From assembly GCF_029030725.1 (NCBI RefSeq), contig NZ_CP113162.1, forward strand, positions 3,098,501-3,162,500: 64,000 nt of DNA, in the 5' to 3' direction. Origin of the DNA: [Pseudomonas] carboxydohydrogena (lineage in GTDB: Bacteria > Pseudomonadota > Alphaproteobacteria > Rhizobiales > Xanthobacteraceae). Each line of letters starts with the position of its first letter. Position 1 is the first letter of the stretch. The notes under the pieces were generated by a model. The model was not told the DNA's origin, did not search any database, and saw nothing but the letters and a program-made list of their open reading frames with translations. This document shows positions 33,592-45,064 of the stretch, in pieces. The translations under genes were made by a program, and so were the position numbers.

Positions 33592-35061
33592 TCAATGCAG
33601 GGCGGTGCTTGCCTGCCATTGCAGCAGCCCGCCGCTGCGCCCGAGCGATTCCCGCGTGGCCCGAGGCTCGTCAATCGCGGGCGCGGTGTCACGCGTGCTT
33701 TCCAGCGTGGCGATGAAGGATTCGAACCAGTGCTGGATGTTGCCCGCCCGCAGTTTCGTCATCATCGCTTCCCAGCGCAGCCGCCGCTCCGGCGCGGGCA
33801 TCGCCAGCGCCATGCCGATGGTGCGCGCCATGCCGTCGATATCGTGCGGGTTGACGATCAGCGCGGTGGAAAGCTCATTGGCGGCGCCGGCGAATTTCGA
33901 CAGCACCAGCACGCCCGGATCGGCCGGGTTCTGCGCAGCGACATATTCCTTGGCGACGAGATTCATTCCGTCATAAAGCGGCGTCACCACGCCGACATGC
34001 GCCGAGCGATAGAAGCCCGCGAGCGTGGTCTGGCTGAATCCCTTGTTGAGATAGCGGATCGGCGTCCAGTCTACCTCGCCGTGGCGGCCGTTGACGTCGC
34101 TCACGAGTTGCGCCAGCTCGCACTGAAGATTGCCATAGGCCTCGATCGCGCCGCGCGAGGGATTGGCGATCTGCAACAGCGACACCGTGCGTTTCAGCGA
34201 TGGCTGCATCTCGAACAGACGGTCGAACGCGCGCACCCGATTGAGAAGCCCCTTCGAATAATCCAGCCGGTCGACGCCGATGGCGAGACGTTCGCCATGC
34301 AGGCTCTTGCGCAACCGCGACACATCGGGGTGTGAGACAGCTCGCATCGCCTGCGCCGTGAATCCCTCGACATCGATCCCGATCGGGAACGCCGCCAGCC
34401 GCGTCAACCCGAAGCGCGAGTTCACCATGCCGTTCTTGACGTTAAGGCCAAACTCCAGCGCGAGATAGCCCGCGAAGTTTTCGCAATCCTCCTCGGTCTG
34501 AAAACCGAGCAGGTCATAGGCCAGCATCGCCTCGATCAATTCGCGATGGTGCGGCACGCCCGACATCACGCTATGGGAGGCCCACGGCGTATGCAGGAAG
34601 AATCCGATCGGATTCCTGACGCCGAGATCGCGCAACTCCGCGCCCAGCGCGAGAAAATGATAATCCTGCACCCAGAACATGGTGTCGAATTTCTGGAACC
34701 GCATCAGCGCGCGCGCCATGAAGGCGTTCACCTCGCGATAGGACTCATAATCGTCCTGCGAGACGCGGATCAGATCGGAGCGCGAATGCAGCGCGGGCCA
34801 CAATGCGGAATTGGCGAAGCCTTCGTAATAGCCGCCGTAATGCGCGGCCGGCAGATCGAGCAGTGCCAGCGCACCGCGGCCGAGCGACTCGATTTGCGCG
34901 AAGGGTCCCTGCTGCTGTCCATCGCGGACGCGTCCGCTGGAACCCACCCAGATCGCGCCGGATTTCTCCACCACCGGCAACAGCGCTGCCGCAAGGCCGC
35001 CCGTCATCGGCTCGTTCGTCTTCGCCCGAGCCACGCGGTTGGAAACGACGACCAATGTCAC
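33592..35061 (-). CDS. otsA: Trehalose-6-phosphate synthase (UDP-forming)
   Basis: Glycosyltransferase family 20 enzyme making trehalose-6-phosphate from UDP-glucose and glucose-6-phosphate, for osmotic and desiccation protection. 489 residues from GTG 35061, which has GGAG eight bases upstream and begins [10 protein letters not shown]; the open frame extends 31 codons further but family members start here. Motifs: [10 protein letters not shown] with [11 protein letters not shown], the WVQDYHF segment, [11 protein letters not shown], and [19 protein letters not shown] with [17 protein letters not shown]. Its likely partner, otsB, lies 198 bp upstream on the same strand. Confidence 0.93.
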   Translation of the reverse strand: MTLVVVSNRVARAKTNEPMTGGLAAALLPVVEKSGAIWVGSSGRVRDGQQQGPFAQIESLGRGALALLDLPAAHYGGYYEGFANSALWPALHSRSDLIRVSQDDYESYREVNAFMARALMRFQKFDTMFWVQDYHFLALGAELRDLGVRNPIGFFLHTPWASHSVMSGVPHHRELIEAMLAYDLLGFQTEEDCENFAGYLALEFGLNVKNGMVNSRFGLTRLAAFPIGIDVEGFTAQAMRAVSHPDVSRLRKSLHGERLAIGVDRLDYSKGLLNRVRAFDRLFEMQPSLKRTVSLLQIANPSRGAIEAYGNLQCELAQLVSDVNGRHGEVDWTPIRYLNKGFSQTTLAGFYRSAHVGVVTPLYDGMNLVAKEYVAAQNPADPGVLVLSKFAGAANELSTALIVNPHDIDGMARTIGMALAMPAPERRLRWEAMMTKLRAGNIQHWFESFIATLESTRDTAPAIDEPRATRESLGRSGGLLQWQASTALH

Positions 35062-35259
35062 AGGGAGCACTCCGTTTGATGCACAGATAAACGTCCGTTC
35101 ATCAATATGGTTCCTACGTGCTGCTTTGTGGATTTGACGGCCAGACTGCGGCAAGCGCCGATGGAACTCGCGAAAGAGCCATAAGAGTGTGAAGATTTCC
35201 GCAGGCGTTTCAATCTTGACTCGCCGAAAAAACTTCGGCCGAAAATTTCTGAAGAGATT

Positions 35260-36057
35260 TTAATCTGTCATTGAATCGTCAAGCAGGCCAGCAAGCCAGT
35301 TCCGCACATCCGCCGGCCTTGCAAAAAAACCATCGACGCCATGCGCATGGCGGCTGACGGAGAACGAAACGCCTTTCAAATCCGGCATGATGGCAAAAAC
35401 ACTTTCGTCGGTCACATCGTCGCCGATGAAAATCGGACGGCGCCCCGCGAACGGCTCATGCCTGAGCAGTTCCCGCACCCCGGTCGCCTTGCTGATGCCG
35501 GAGTTCTTGATCTCGCACACCGATTTTCCCGGCAGCACATCGATCGGCGCTTCCGGCAGATCCGCGCGAATGGCCGCAACCGCATCGTAGATCGCACGCT
35601 CGAAATTCGGCGCCTGCCGGTAATGCAGCGCGATCGAATAGCCCTTGTCCTCGACGATGATGCGCGGATCGAGACCGCCAATGGCGGCAAACCGCTTTTT
35701 CAAATCCTTGTCCATCGGCGGCGCGTGCGCCGCGACCGCTTCACTGTCGACCGACAGGCGCATCTCCGCGCCGTGCCCCCCCACAGCGGGCAACAGCATC
35801 GGCGCAAAAATACTGTCGATGTCGGCGAGGGAGCGGCCGCTGACGAGCGCCAGCGCACCGTCGGTTCGCATGTGCAGCCCGCTCAACGCTTCCGCGAGGC
35901 CCGGCGGCACCACCACTTCGCCCGGCGTCGGCGCGAGATCGAGCAGCGTGCCGTCGATGTCGAGCAGGAAGGCGCAATCATCGAGCAGCGGCGAGAACAC
36001 CTGATGGTCCGAAGCCGGATAAGAGGGCAACACGATATGGTCTTCAGTCTTGGTCAT
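35260..36057 (-). CDS. otsB: Trehalose-6-phosphate phosphatase
   Basis: HAD-superfamily phosphatase, 265 residues, removing phosphate from trehalose-6-phosphate. Motif I FLLDIDGTLLDL (nucleophile Asp), motif II ALVSGRSL, the Lys of PGKSVCEIK, and motif III/IV IFIGDDVTDESVF are all present. The second of two adjacent ATGs (36057) has the better spacing to GGAG. The order MFS - otsB - otsA on the minus strand suggests one trehalose operon; the gap to the MFS stop is only 22 bp. Confidence 0.92.
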   Translation of the reverse strand: MTKTEDHIVLPSYPASDHQVFSPLLDDCAFLLDIDGTLLDLAPTPGEVVVPPGLAEALSGLHMRTDGALALVSGRSLADIDSIFAPMLLPAVGGHGAEMRLSVDSEAVAAHAPPMDKDLKKRFAAIGGLDPRIIVEDKGYSIALHYRQAPNFERAIYDAVAAIRADLPEAPIDVLPGKSVCEIKNSGISKATGVRELLRHEPFAGRRPIFIGDDVTDESVFAIMPDLKGVSFSVSRHAHGVDGFFARPADVRNWLAGLLDDSMTD

Positions 36058-36079
36058 CATTCACTCCGCGACGGCCGGG

Positions 36080-37543
36080 CTATTCCGCAATAGCCAAAGG
36101 CCGCGCAATGGTTTCGAGCGATTTGCGCTCCGCATCGATACCGAACCGCCACGCGACGATGGCTGCGACGATCATCAATATGGAGCCGAAAAGATACCCC
36201 GCAAAGACGCTGGCGCGCGAGCCGGTATCGACCAGCGCGCCAAGCAGCGATGGACCGGCGATGCCGCCGATCGCGGTTCCGATGGCATAAAACAAGGCAA
36301 TCGCCAGCGCGCGCACCTCCAGCGGAAAGGTTTCGCTGACAGTAAGATACGCGGCACTCGCCGCAGGCGACGCGAAGAAGAACACCACCATCCAGCACAG
36401 CGTCTGTTGCGTGGCGCTCAGCGCGCCGATGGAAAACAGATAGCCGGAGACAATCAGGAGAATGCCCGAGATCGAATAAGTAAAGGCGATCATCCTGCGG
36501 CGGCCGATGGTGTCGAACAGCCGTCCCAGCAGCAGGGGCCCGAGAAAGTTTCCCGCCGCGAACGGCAGAATGTACCAGCCGACATGATCGGCCGGAATGT
36601 GAAAGAAATCCGTCAGCACCAGCGCGAAGGTGAAGAAGATCGCGTTGTAGAAAAATGCCTGCGCCGCCATCAGCACGAGGCCGACCAGCGCACGCGGACG
36701 ATAGGTGACGAACAGCGTGCGCGCGACCTCGCGCAGCGGCGTGTGATCGCGCATCCGCAGCCGGATCGCGGGCAAATCCCCGTCATGCTCCGGTGCAAGC
36801 CGCGCAGCGCGCTCGATCTCCCGCACGATCCGCTCGGCCTCGTCGGGACGGCCATGCACCATCAGCCAGCGCGGGCTTTCGGGAATCCACAGCCGCATCA
36901 CGAACACCGCGAGGCCCAATATCGCACCGATCAGAAACGCGAATCGCCAGCCAATGTCGGGATCGATCACGGCGGGATCGAGCAGCACGATAGCCGCGAC
37001 CGCGCCCAGCGCCGCTCCGATCCAGAAACTGCCGTTGACGACGAGATCGGTCCAGCCCCGATAGCGCGCGGGCACCAGTTCCTGAATCGTCGAATTGATC
37101 GCGGTGTATTCGCCGCCAATGCCGGCGCCTGTGAGAAACCGGAACGTCGCGTAACTTGCGACATTCCACGACAACGCTGTCGCCGCCGTGGCGAGCAGAT
37201 ACAGTGCGAGCGTGATGAAGAACAATTTGCGCCGTCCGATGCGGTCTGTCAGCCAGCCGAATCCGAGCGCGCCGAGCACAGCGCCCGCGAGATAGGCGCT
37301 GGCGGCCAAGCCGATATCGAGATTGCTGAATTGAAGTGTCCGCGATTGCTTCAGCGCGCCCGCGAGCGAGCCCGCCAGCGTCACTTCAAGACCATCGAGA
37401 ATCCAGGTGATGCCGAGCGCCGCGACGACGCGGGTGTGAAACGGACTCCACAACAACGCATCGAGCCGCGCGGGAATGTTCGTCGCCACCACAGTGCCGG
37501 AAGTGGCCAGCGCGGAAGAAGGATTGTCAGGCTGCACCGCCAC
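36080..37543 (-). CDS. MFS transporter (sugar-porter-like)
   Basis: A ~487-residue inner-membrane transporter with twelve predicted helices in two halves. Family signatures: GWLTDRIGRRKLF after helix 2, GAGIGGEYTAINSTIQELVPARYRG in helices 4-5, the central cytoplasmic loop (~240-290), and GRLFDTIGRRRM in the second half. IPESPRWL before the central loop is typical of sugar-porter MFS proteins. There is no ATG near the N-terminus; the GTG at 37543 is the likely start, although the open frame extends to 37642. Immediately upstream of otsB, so export or uptake linked to trehalose metabolism is possible. Confidence 0.8.
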   Translation of the reverse strand: MAVQPDNPSSALATSGTVVATNIPARLDALLWSPFHTRVVAALGITWILDGLEVTLAGSLAGALKQSRTLQFSNLDIGLAASAYLAGAVLGALGFGWLTDRIGRRKLFFITLALYLLATAATALSWNVASYATFRFLTGAGIGGEYTAINSTIQELVPARYRGWTDLVVNGSFWIGAALGAVAAIVLLDPAVIDPDIGWRFAFLIGAILGLAVFVMRLWIPESPRWLMVHGRPDEAERIVREIERAARLAPEHDGDLPAIRLRMRDHTPLREVARTLFVTYRPRALVGLVLMAAQAFFYNAIFFTFALVLTDFFHIPADHVGWYILPFAAGNFLGPLLLGRLFDTIGRRRMIAFTYSISGILLIVSGYLFSIGALSATQQTLCWMVVFFFASPAASAAYLTVSETFPLEVRALAIALFYAIGTAIGGIAGPSLLGALVDTGSRASVFAGYLFGSILMIVAAIVAWRFGIDAERKSLETIARPLAIAE

Positions 37544-37681
37544 CCTGCCTCGATCCTCACTATCAGGCCATGACGAGAACAAAGACGGCCTAGGCAAAAA
37601 ATAATCGGAAGGACGATGTCCTTCCGATTGCACTGTGTTCAATCCGATAACGGAATCAGCGCGGGAAAAGTTCCCGTCCGG

Positions 37682-39247
37682 TCACGACGGAATCGCCTGC
37701 GCGAAGATCGGCGGATGCTTCTTGTGGAAGTCCGTCGCCTGCTCGTAGGCGTAGGCCATCCGCAACAGAGCCGCCTCGCTGAAATGATCGCCGACGATCT
37801 GCAACCCGATCGGCAACCCTTGCGGATCGAACCCGCACGGCACCACCGCCGACGGTAACGCCGTGTAGCTGAACGGGATCGTGAACTGACGTCCGCGTCC
37901 GTAATCCTGCGCCGACGCTTTCAATAGCGGTGCAGTGGTCGGAAGCGCGGGCGTGAGCAGCGCATCGACCTTCTCAAACACCTTCTTCACTTCCGCGATG
38001 ATCGCGGGGCGTTCATTCATGGTCTTCTCATAGTCTTCCTTCGTCACCTTCGAACCCGCCGCGATGTTGTTCGTCACGATCGGGCCGTACAGATCGGCGG
38101 CGTTCGGCGTGTTGCGGTATTTCTCGCCGAGGATCTGATTGAATTCGTAGAGGAGAATATTGGTGAACAGCTTGTTGTAATCGAGCTGCCCCTCCAGCGG
38201 CTTGATTTCGACCTCGACGATCCTGGCGCCGAGGCTCTTGAGTTTCTCCGCCGCCTTCGCCACCGCGTCGGCCACCGGCTTGTCGACATCCTTGTAGGTG
38301 TAGTTCTTCACGGTCGCGAAGGTCATGCCCTTCACGCCATCCCTGATGCCCTTGGTGTAGGACGCCGTACGCTGCGCCAGCGCCGAATGCTTGTCCAGCG
38401 GATCAAAACCCGCCATCGCATCGAGCAGCAGGCCGAGATCGAACACATTGCGCGCGAGCGGCCCCGCGCAATCGAGACTGTAGGCGCGCGGAAAAAGCCC
38501 GTGCAGGCTGACGAGACCGTAGGTCGGGCGGATGCCCGCGATGCCGCACCAGCTTGCCGGAACGCGGATCGAACCGCCGGTGTCGCTCGACGTGCCGCCG
38601 AAGCCGATGCCCGCCGCCAGAGCCGCGCCGTTGCCGCTCGATGAGCCGCCCGGCGAGCGATCCAGCGCCCAGGGATTATGGCAATCGCCGAAATAGGCGT
38701 TGGTGCCAGACACGCCCGCGGCGAATTCGTTCATGTTGGTCTTGCCGAGCACGACCACACCGGCTTCGCGCAGATGATGGACGGACGTCGCATCTTCCGT
38801 GGACTGGCGATCGACGAAGGCTTTCGAGCCCACCGTCGTCCTGGTCCCTGCCATGTCATAGAGATCCTTCACCAGGATCGGAATGCCGTGCAGCGGGCCG
38901 CGGTCCTTGCCCTGCTTGAGTTCGGCATCGCGCTCCGCCGCCGTCTTCAGCGCCATGTCCTTCAATTGCGAAATGAACATGTTCAGCTTCGGCTGATACA
39001 GTTCGATGTAATGGAAATAGGCTTTCGTCAGATCGACGCAGGACAGCGATCCGTCGCGCATCCGCTTGCCGGCCTCGCTGATCGACATCGGCAGCGCGCC
39101 GCCCGCTTTCGCGGCGAACGCATGGCTCGGTATCGCCGCCGCCGCGAGTGTTGAGGCCCCCGCGATCGCGAAATCGCGTCGCGTCAATCCCGGCCCGTCA
39201 TGCTCGCCTTCATTCTTGCCGCAAGATTCAAGATCAACTCTGGTCAT
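37682..39247 (-). CDS. Tat-exported amidase (amidase signature family)
   Basis: A 521-residue amide hydrolase with a Ser-cisSer-Lys triad: Lys in GIPILVKDLYD (~130), the GGSSSGNGAALAAG signature (~195), and GGTSSDTGGSIRVPASWCGI (~215-235) with the nucleophile Ser. The N-terminus has a twin-arginine signal, LTRRDFAIAGASTLAAAA ending SHAFA, so it should be exported folded to the periplasm. The ATG at 39247 follows GAGAGGA with seven-base spacing. Physiological substrate unknown. It is a single gene. Confidence 0.88.
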   Translation of the reverse strand: MTRVDLESCGKNEGEHDGPGLTRRDFAIAGASTLAAAAIPSHAFAAKAGGALPMSISEAGKRMRDGSLSCVDLTKAYFHYIELYQPKLNMFISQLKDMALKTAAERDAELKQGKDRGPLHGIPILVKDLYDMAGTRTTVGSKAFVDRQSTEDATSVHHLREAGVVVLGKTNMNEFAAGVSGTNAYFGDCHNPWALDRSPGGSSSGNGAALAAGIGFGGTSSDTGGSIRVPASWCGIAGIRPTYGLVSLHGLFPRAYSLDCAGPLARNVFDLGLLLDAMAGFDPLDKHSALAQRTASYTKGIRDGVKGMTFATVKNYTYKDVDKPVADAVAKAAEKLKSLGARIVEVEIKPLEGQLDYNKLFTNILLYEFNQILGEKYRNTPNAADLYGPIVTNNIAAGSKVTKEDYEKTMNERPAIIAEVKKVFEKVDALLTPALPTTAPLLKASAQDYGRGRQFTIPFSYTALPSAVVPCGFDPQGLPIGLQIVGDHFSEAALLRMAYAYEQATDFHKKHPPIFAQAIPS

Positions 39248-39561
39248 GGACGATTCCTCTCGACGACCCTGTTGTTCATGGCGCGCCGGTCGAAATCACG
39301 CCATACGAAGCGTTGCTCTCACCCATGCAAACGCGGCGATATTCGATGCGATATTTTGAAGAGCGAATTCGCCGCGACGACACGCTAGATCGGCGCGGCC
39401 GCGAGTCAATCAGATCGCGCGCAAAGGTCGCGATTTCTCGATGGATTTTGCAAAAAGCGTGAGATGAATTTTCGGAATTCGAAACGCCTTCGAGAAATTT
39501 TCATAAAGCGGAATGATGAAAGTCTTGCGCCGGGCGAAAGAGGGCGCCTTTCCACAACCCG
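39248..39561. other. Gene-free spacer
   Basis: About 315 bp upstream of the amidase and downstream of the ROK gene. No coding sequence, tRNA or clear hairpin was recognised. It must hold the amidase promoter. Confidence 0.5.
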
Positions 39562-40734
39562 TCAGGACTTCTTTTTGTCCTTGTCCTTTGCCTTGTCGCC
39601 GTTCTTTTTCTCTTCCTTCCTGTCTCCATTTTTCTTTTCGTCATTCTTCTTGTCGCCGTTCTTCTTGTCCGTGCTCTTTCTGTCGTTGCGCATGGTGAAG
39701 CGCGCGTTGCCGAGGCCGGTGCCGATGGTGAGAATGCCCCAGCGCTTGTAGTCCTGCATGAACGGAATTTCGCTGAGACCCTGCGCAACGCCGTCATTGT
39801 GCATCAGCACCACGGCGTCGTGATCGCCGATCTTTGGAATCTCTTCCGCGAGAATCGCGGGCAGATTGAAGCGGCTGCTTTCCCAATTGCCGGGCAGGTT
39901 TTGCGCGCCCTTCTCGATCGAGCCATCGGCATCGATCGCGCCGGGACAGGAGACGCCGATGAACGGCGCGAGCTTCAACCCTTCCGCCTCGGCCTTGGCG
40001 ATCAGACCCTTGAGCATCTTCACGAGTTTCTTGATTGCGCTCTCGCGCGTCGGATCGTCATCGGCATGACGCCACAGATCGAACGCCCACACGCGCGCCC
40101 TGGAGAGGTCCGGCGCTTTCTTCTGCATCGTCTCGACCACGCCGCAGCGGATGTTGCTACCGCCGATATCGACCGCGAGCAGACTGTCGTAACCTTCGAA
40201 GATCCATGACGGCGCCAGATGCGCGCAGCCGATCAGCCCCGCTTCGTCCGGATCAAAGCGGATCGGCACCATCTGTACCTTCAAGCCTTCGGCCTTGAGG
40301 ATGATGTCGGTGCGCGCGATGGCCAGTTCGCCGACGCGGCTCTGACGGAAGCCGCCGCCGACCACGATGGCCTCGGTCTTGTCCCACGCCTTGCTCTTGA
40401 GGAAGCGGCGCGTGACGAACGCCAGCTCCTGCGCGAATTCCTCGATCGCGCTATGCAACACCGCCGCCGCCTCGACATCGTCGCCGACAAGGATCTCGTC
40501 GAGCTTCTTCTTGCTCAGTTCGGATGACGCCTTGCCGCCGAACGGATCGTCGCCGCTCTTCTTTAATGGCTTGCGCCAAGCCTCGAGGATGTCCTGAAAC
40601 GCACCCTTGCTGGCGCGGTCGCCGAGAAAGCCGTCCTCGTCCTTCAGTTCGATGTTGTAGCTGTCGACCTCGACCGACGGCAGCCGGGAGGCACCGTGAT
40701 TGCCGATGCCGACCGTGCGGGTATCTTCAGACAT
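39562..40734 (-). CDS. ROK-family sugar-kinase-like protein with charged repeat tail
   Basis: A 390-residue protein of the ROK/hexokinase-like ATPase fold. The phosphate-binding segment LAVDIGGSNIRCGVV lies at ~183-197, followed by SCPGAIDADGSIEKG (~280) and TIGTGLGNARF (~345). A ~180-residue N-terminal region with its own VVGGGF segment is longer than usual for ROK proteins. The last ~40 residues are almost only Lys, Asp, Asn, Gly and Glu, with KKNGDKK-like repeats, probably disordered. Substrate not predicted. The ATG at 40734 is close to the divergent ribosomal operon promoter. Confidence 0.75.
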   Translation of the reverse strand: MSEDTRTVGIGNHGASRLPSVEVDSYNIELKDEDGFLGDRASKGAFQDILEAWRKPLKKSGDDPFGGKASSELSKKKLDEILVGDDVEAAAVLHSAIEEFAQELAFVTRRFLKSKAWDKTEAIVVGGGFRQSRVGELAIARTDIILKAEGLKVQMVPIRFDPDEAGLIGCAHLAPSWIFEGYDSLLAVDIGGSNIRCGVVETMQKKAPDLSRARVWAFDLWRHADDDPTRESAIKKLVKMLKGLIAKAEAEGLKLAPFIGVSCPGAIDADGSIEKGAQNLPGNWESSRFNLPAILAEEIPKIGDHDAVVLMHNDGVAQGLSEIPFMQDYKRWGILTIGTGLGNARFTMRNDRKSTDKKNGDKKNDEKKNGDRKEEKKNGDKAKDKDKKKS

Positions 40735-41052
40735 TCAGGTGCGCCCCTTGAGCCAGAACCGGCAGGACAACACCGGGGGAACCCATTGGTTGCATTCCGG
40801 AGAGACACCAAAATCACCGGAATCGGCTGATTTTCCTTCGATTTTGGCCCAATTTACGGACCGTTTGCCTTGACTCGGGGGCTCTCGCCGCTATAAGTCA
40901 CCCACCCGGCGCGGAGGATTTCGCGCCGTTTGTTTTTGCGTGAGCGCGGCCTCGAAGCCTCGCCTGCATGAACAGATAAACCCATAACGACTGAACAAGA
41001 AGCCGGCCCGGACCTGTCCGAGCGCCGGGATCGAACACGAAGGAATAAAACG
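40735..41052. other. Spacer and leader upstream of rplU
   Basis: 318 bp without a gene. It holds a strong promoter (40870-40897) and a 5' leader of roughly 150 nt before rplU. The leader may fold for L21 autoregulation, but no family motif was recognised. Confidence 0.5.
40870..40897 (+). promoter_or_regulatory. Sigma-70-type promoter of rplU-rpmA
   Basis: TTGACT (40870-40875) and TATAAG (40892-40897), spaced by 16 bp, close to the consensus for alphaproteobacterial housekeeping promoters. It points at the ribosomal protein genes at 41053. Confidence 0.6.
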
Positions 41053-41574
41053 ATGTTCGCAGTCATCAAAACGGGCGGCAAGCAGTACCGCGTCGTCCCG
41101 AATGATGTGCTTGAGATTGGCAAGATCGCCGGCGATGTCGGCTCGATCGTGCAGCTTGGTGAAGTTCTGGTGGTCGGCGGCGACACGCCGGTGCTCGGCG
41201 GCCCCCTCGTGGCGGGCGCGTCGGTCGCGGCGGAAGTGCTCGACCACAAGCGCGGCCCGAAGGTCATCGCCTTCAAGAAGCGCCGCCGCAAGAACTCGAA
41301 GCGCAAGCGCGGCTACCGTGACGAGATCACCGTGATCCGCGTCACCGAGATCCTGACCGATGGCAAGGCGCCGTCGATCGGACCGCGCCCGAAGAAGGAA
41401 AAGAAGGTCGAGGCTGCGCCTGCAGATGGCGATGCTCCGGCCAAGACCGCCAAGAAGGCGCCGGCCAAGAAGGCCGCAGCCAAACCGGCGGCGAAGAAGG
41501 CGGCTCCGAAGGCCGCCGCCAAAAAGGCCCCTGCCAAAAAGGCGGCCCCGAAGGCGAAAAGCGACAAAAAGTGA
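41053..41574 (+). CDS. rplU: 50S ribosomal protein L21 with Ala/Lys-rich extension
   Basis: L21 binds 23S rRNA in the large subunit. The first ~103 residues are the normal protein ([23 protein letters not shown] ... [24 protein letters not shown]). The remaining ~70 residues are a low-complexity tail of Ala, Lys and Pro (APAKKAAAK repeats), like histone H1 tails; such extensions are usual for L21 in this bacterial group. A clear promoter lies upstream. rpmA follows 55 bp later. Confidence 0.95.
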   Translation: MFAVIKTGGKQYRVVPNDVLEIGKIAGDVGSIVQLGEVLVVGGDTPVLGGPLVAGASVAAEVLDHKRGPKVIAFKKRRRKNSKRKRGYRDEITVIRVTEILTDGKAPSIGPRPKKEKKVEAAPADGDAPAKTAKKAPAKKAAAKPAAKKAAPKAAAKKAPAKKAAPKAKSDKK

Positions 41575-41629
41575 GATGATTCCGTTACGGAATCGGGTTA
41601 GACACTGAGACGAATTCTGGAGACGAGCC

Positions 41630-41899
41630 ATGGCTCACAAAAAAGCAGGCGGTTCATCGCGCAACGGACGTGACTCGGCTGGCAAGCGCCTTGGCATCAA
41701 GGCGTTCGGCGGCGAGATCGTGATTCCGGGCAACATTATTGCGCGTCAGCGCGGCACCACCTGGCATCCGGGCGCGAATGTCGGCATGGGCACCGACCAC
41801 ACCCTCTTCGCCAAGGCTGAAGGCCGCGTGGAATTCCGCGCCAAAGCCAACGGCCGCACCTTTGTCTCCGTCGTACCGGTGGCAGAAGCGGCTGAATAG
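41630..41899 (+). CDS. rpmA: 50S ribosomal protein L27
   Basis: An 89-residue protein beginning [20 protein letters not shown], whose N-terminal tail reaches the peptidyl transferase centre. The family pattern [21 protein letters not shown] is followed closely. GGAGACG lies just before the ATG. It pairs with rplU and is followed by a terminator-like hairpin. Confidence 0.96.
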   Translation: MAHKKAGGSSRNGRDSAGKRLGIKAFGGEIVIPGNIIARQRGTTWHPGANVGMGTDHTLFAKAEGRVEFRAKANGRTFVSVVPVAEAAE

Positions 41900-41959
41900 A
41901 CGGCAGAAAATCACGTTCTGCCGGTCCTCGTTGACCCGGCGGAGCGCCTGAAGGCTCTC

Positions 41960-41990
41960 AAGGGGAGACGGGAAACCGGCCTCCCCTTTC
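41960..41990 (+). terminator. Terminator-like hairpin after rpmA
   Basis: AAGGGGAG (41960-41967) pairs with CTCCCCTT (41981-41988), followed by TCACTTTT. The inner ACGGG-AAA-CCGG strengthens the stem. It is 60 bp after the rpmA stop. Confidence 0.6.
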
Positions 41991-42032
41991 ACTTTTCCGG
42001 CCGCCGGGGACGGCCTGCAAAAGGAGCGAGCC

Positions 42033-42620
42033 ATGTTACAGGAACACCCGACCCAGCCCTTGCGGGAATTGAGAACCGTCGTCCTCGAGACGGCACGACT
42101 GGTTCTGCGCCAGCCGACCCTCGCGGACGTAAAAGCCATTGCGCGCATCGTCGCCGACAAGCGCGTGGCCATGAATCTGCGTCGCGTGCCGCATCCCTAT
42201 ACGCTGGAAGATGCCACGCGGTTTGTTTCGTCCGTCGTTGCAGCCGATGGCATGACATTTCTGATCGAGCACAAGGGCGCGGCCATCGGGCTCGCGAGCC
42301 TGACATGGGAGCGGCAGGACGTCCCCGAGCTCGGCTATTGTTTCGCCGTGGAGCATTGGGGCAAGGGCTTCGGCACCGAGGCCGCCCGCGCGCTGATCGA
42401 CTTCGCGTTCGAGGAGTTCGCCATCGACGAGGTCCGCTCCGGGGCGCGCGTGGTGAACCCGGCCTCGCGCCACGTGCTGGAGAAGTGCGGCTTCCAGTGG
42501 ACCGGCGTCGAGTTGCATCGCTTCGTCGCGCTCGGCTCGTCCACTCCGGTGGACCGTTTCCGGCTGGAGCGCGCGGTGTGGTCGTCGCTGCGGAGCTGGG
42601 GCACGGCCCGGCGCTATTAA
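42033..42620 (+). CDS. GNAT-family N-acetyltransferase
   Basis: A 195-residue RimJ/RimL-type acetyltransferase. ETARLVLRQPTLADVKAI opens the fold. The acetyl-CoA-binding loop is HWGKGFGTEAARALIDFAF (~107-125), followed by VNPASRHVLEKCGFQWTG (~146-163). The substrate could be a protein N-terminus, an amino acid or a small molecule. AAAAGGAGCG precedes the ATG. Next to obgE on the same strand. Confidence 0.85.
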   Translation: MLQEHPTQPLRELRTVVLETARLVLRQPTLADVKAIARIVADKRVAMNLRRVPHPYTLEDATRFVSSVVAADGMTFLIEHKGAAIGLASLTWERQDVPELGYCFAVEHWGKGFGTEAARALIDFAFEEFAIDEVRSGARVVNPASRHVLEKCGFQWTGVELHRFVALGSSTPVDRFRLERAVWSSLRSWGTARRY

Positions 42621-42681
42621 GGAGTATATGAAACGGGCATGTCCGGCGGTTGTCGGGCGTGTCCGTTCGCGTTACGGGTAG

Positions 42682-43761
<1,080 letters not shown>

Positions 43762-43797
43762 ACCTGATTTTCCTATACTTTTGAAAAATGTTCTCCC

Positions 43798-44970
43798 ATG
43801 TCGCGTTCGCAAACCCATCCCCGGCTGAATGATTTTCGCCGCATCGTCATCAAGGTCGGCTCGTCGCTCTTGATCGACTCCTCCGCGGGCGAAGTCAAAA
43901 GCGCGTGGCTCGAAGCCCTCGCCGCCGACATCGCCACGCTTCACCGCGCGGGCAAGGACGTGCTCGTGGTCTCGTCAGGCTCGATCGCGCTCGGCCGCTC
44001 GCGGCTGAAGCTGCCCTCCGGCGCATTGAAGCTCGAGGAAAGCCAGGCCGCCGCCGCCGTGGGGCAGATCGCGCTCGCGCGCATCTGGGCCAAGGTGCTC
44101 GATCATCACGGCATCGGCGCGGGGCAGATTCTCGTCACGTTGCAGGACACCGAGGAGCGCCGCCGCTACCTCAACGCGCGATCCACCATCTCGAAACTTC
44201 TCGAATGGCGCGCGGTACCGGTCATCAACGAGAACGACACGGTCGCCACCAGCGAAATCCGTTACGGCGACAATGATCGTCTCGCCGCGCGCGTCGCCAC
44301 CATGACCAGCGCCGATCTTCTCGTGCTGCTGTCCGACATCGACGGACTTTACACCGCACCGCCCGGCGCCAACCCGAACGCGAAACTCATTCCGGTCGTC
44401 GACTCCGTCACCGCCGACATCGAGGCGATGGCGGGCGCGGCCGAGTCCGAACTGTCGCGCGGCGGCATGCGCACCAAGATCGAGGCGGCGAAGATCGCCA
44501 CCTCCGCAGGCACCCACATGCTGATCGCGTCGGGCAAGATCGCGCATCCGTTGCAAGCGATCGCCGACGGCGGCAAGTGCACGTGGTTCCTCACGCCCGC
44601 CAATCCGGTCACCGCCCGCAAGCGCTGGATCGCCGGATCGCTGGAGCCGAAAGGCGTGCTGGTGATCGACGCCGGTGCCGTGAAGGCGCTGCACGCCGGA
44701 CGCAGCCTCCTGGCGGCGGGCGTCACACGCATCGAGGGCACCTTCGCGCGCGGCGATGCGGTGGTGGTGCGCGGTCCCGAGGGCCACGAAATCGGACGCG
44801 GACTTGTCGCCTACGGCGCGGACAATGCCGAGCGCATCAAGGGCAAATCATCGGCGGAAGCCTCCAGAATTCTGGGCCTCACAGGCCGCCCGGAAATGAT
44901 CCACCGCGACGATCTCGTCGTCTCGCACCGGCAGATCGAGAGCGGTTCGGACACGCCGGACAGCCCATAA
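43798..44970 (+). CDS. proB: Glutamate 5-kinase
   Basis: First enzyme of proline synthesis (glutamate to glutamyl-5-phosphate, ATP). A 390-residue protein: amino-acid-kinase domain with [11 protein letters not shown] (~17-27), [12 protein letters not shown] (~57-68), [17 protein letters not shown] (~143-159) and the [14 protein letters not shown] loop (~222), then a C-terminal PUA domain (~290-375). It ends with about 20 non-conserved residues. proA follows 94 bp downstream, forming the proBA pair. Confidence 0.95.
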   Translation: MSRSQTHPRLNDFRRIVIKVGSSLLIDSSAGEVKSAWLEALAADIATLHRAGKDVLVVSSGSIALGRSRLKLPSGALKLEESQAAAAVGQIALARIWAKVLDHHGIGAGQILVTLQDTEERRRYLNARSTISKLLEWRAVPVINENDTVATSEIRYGDNDRLAARVATMTSADLLVLLSDIDGLYTAPPGANPNAKLIPVVDSVTADIEAMAGAAESELSRGGMRTKIEAAKIATSAGTHMLIASGKIAHPLQAIADGGKCTWFLTPANPVTARKRWIAGSLEPKGVLVIDAGAVKALHAGRSLLAAGVTRIEGTFARGDAVVVRGPEGHEIGRGLVAYGADNAERIKGKSSAEASRILGLTGRPEMIHRDDLVVSHRQIESGSDTPDSP

Positions 44971-45064
44971 TGCAAGGCTGCTCGGCCATTGGCCGAGTGG
45001 CGGCAGCCTCCCCGTTTCCCTATTGTATGCTACGGCATGGACCTGACGACCCGGACCGAGACTT

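Noticed and set aside
36050-37573. Plus-strand open frame of 507 codons
   Set aside because: Antisense to the MFS transporter; the composition (Arg/His/Gln-rich) is that of a high-G+C shadow frame.
39562-39690. Lys/Asp/Asn/Gly repeat tract as an unstable repeat or frameshift
   Set aside because: It stays in frame with the ROK gene and is best read as a disordered C-terminal tail.
41400-41574. Repeats of Ala/Lys codons at the end of rplU as a tandem-repeat element
   Set aside because: They are in frame and form the normal low-complexity tail of L21 in this bacterial group.
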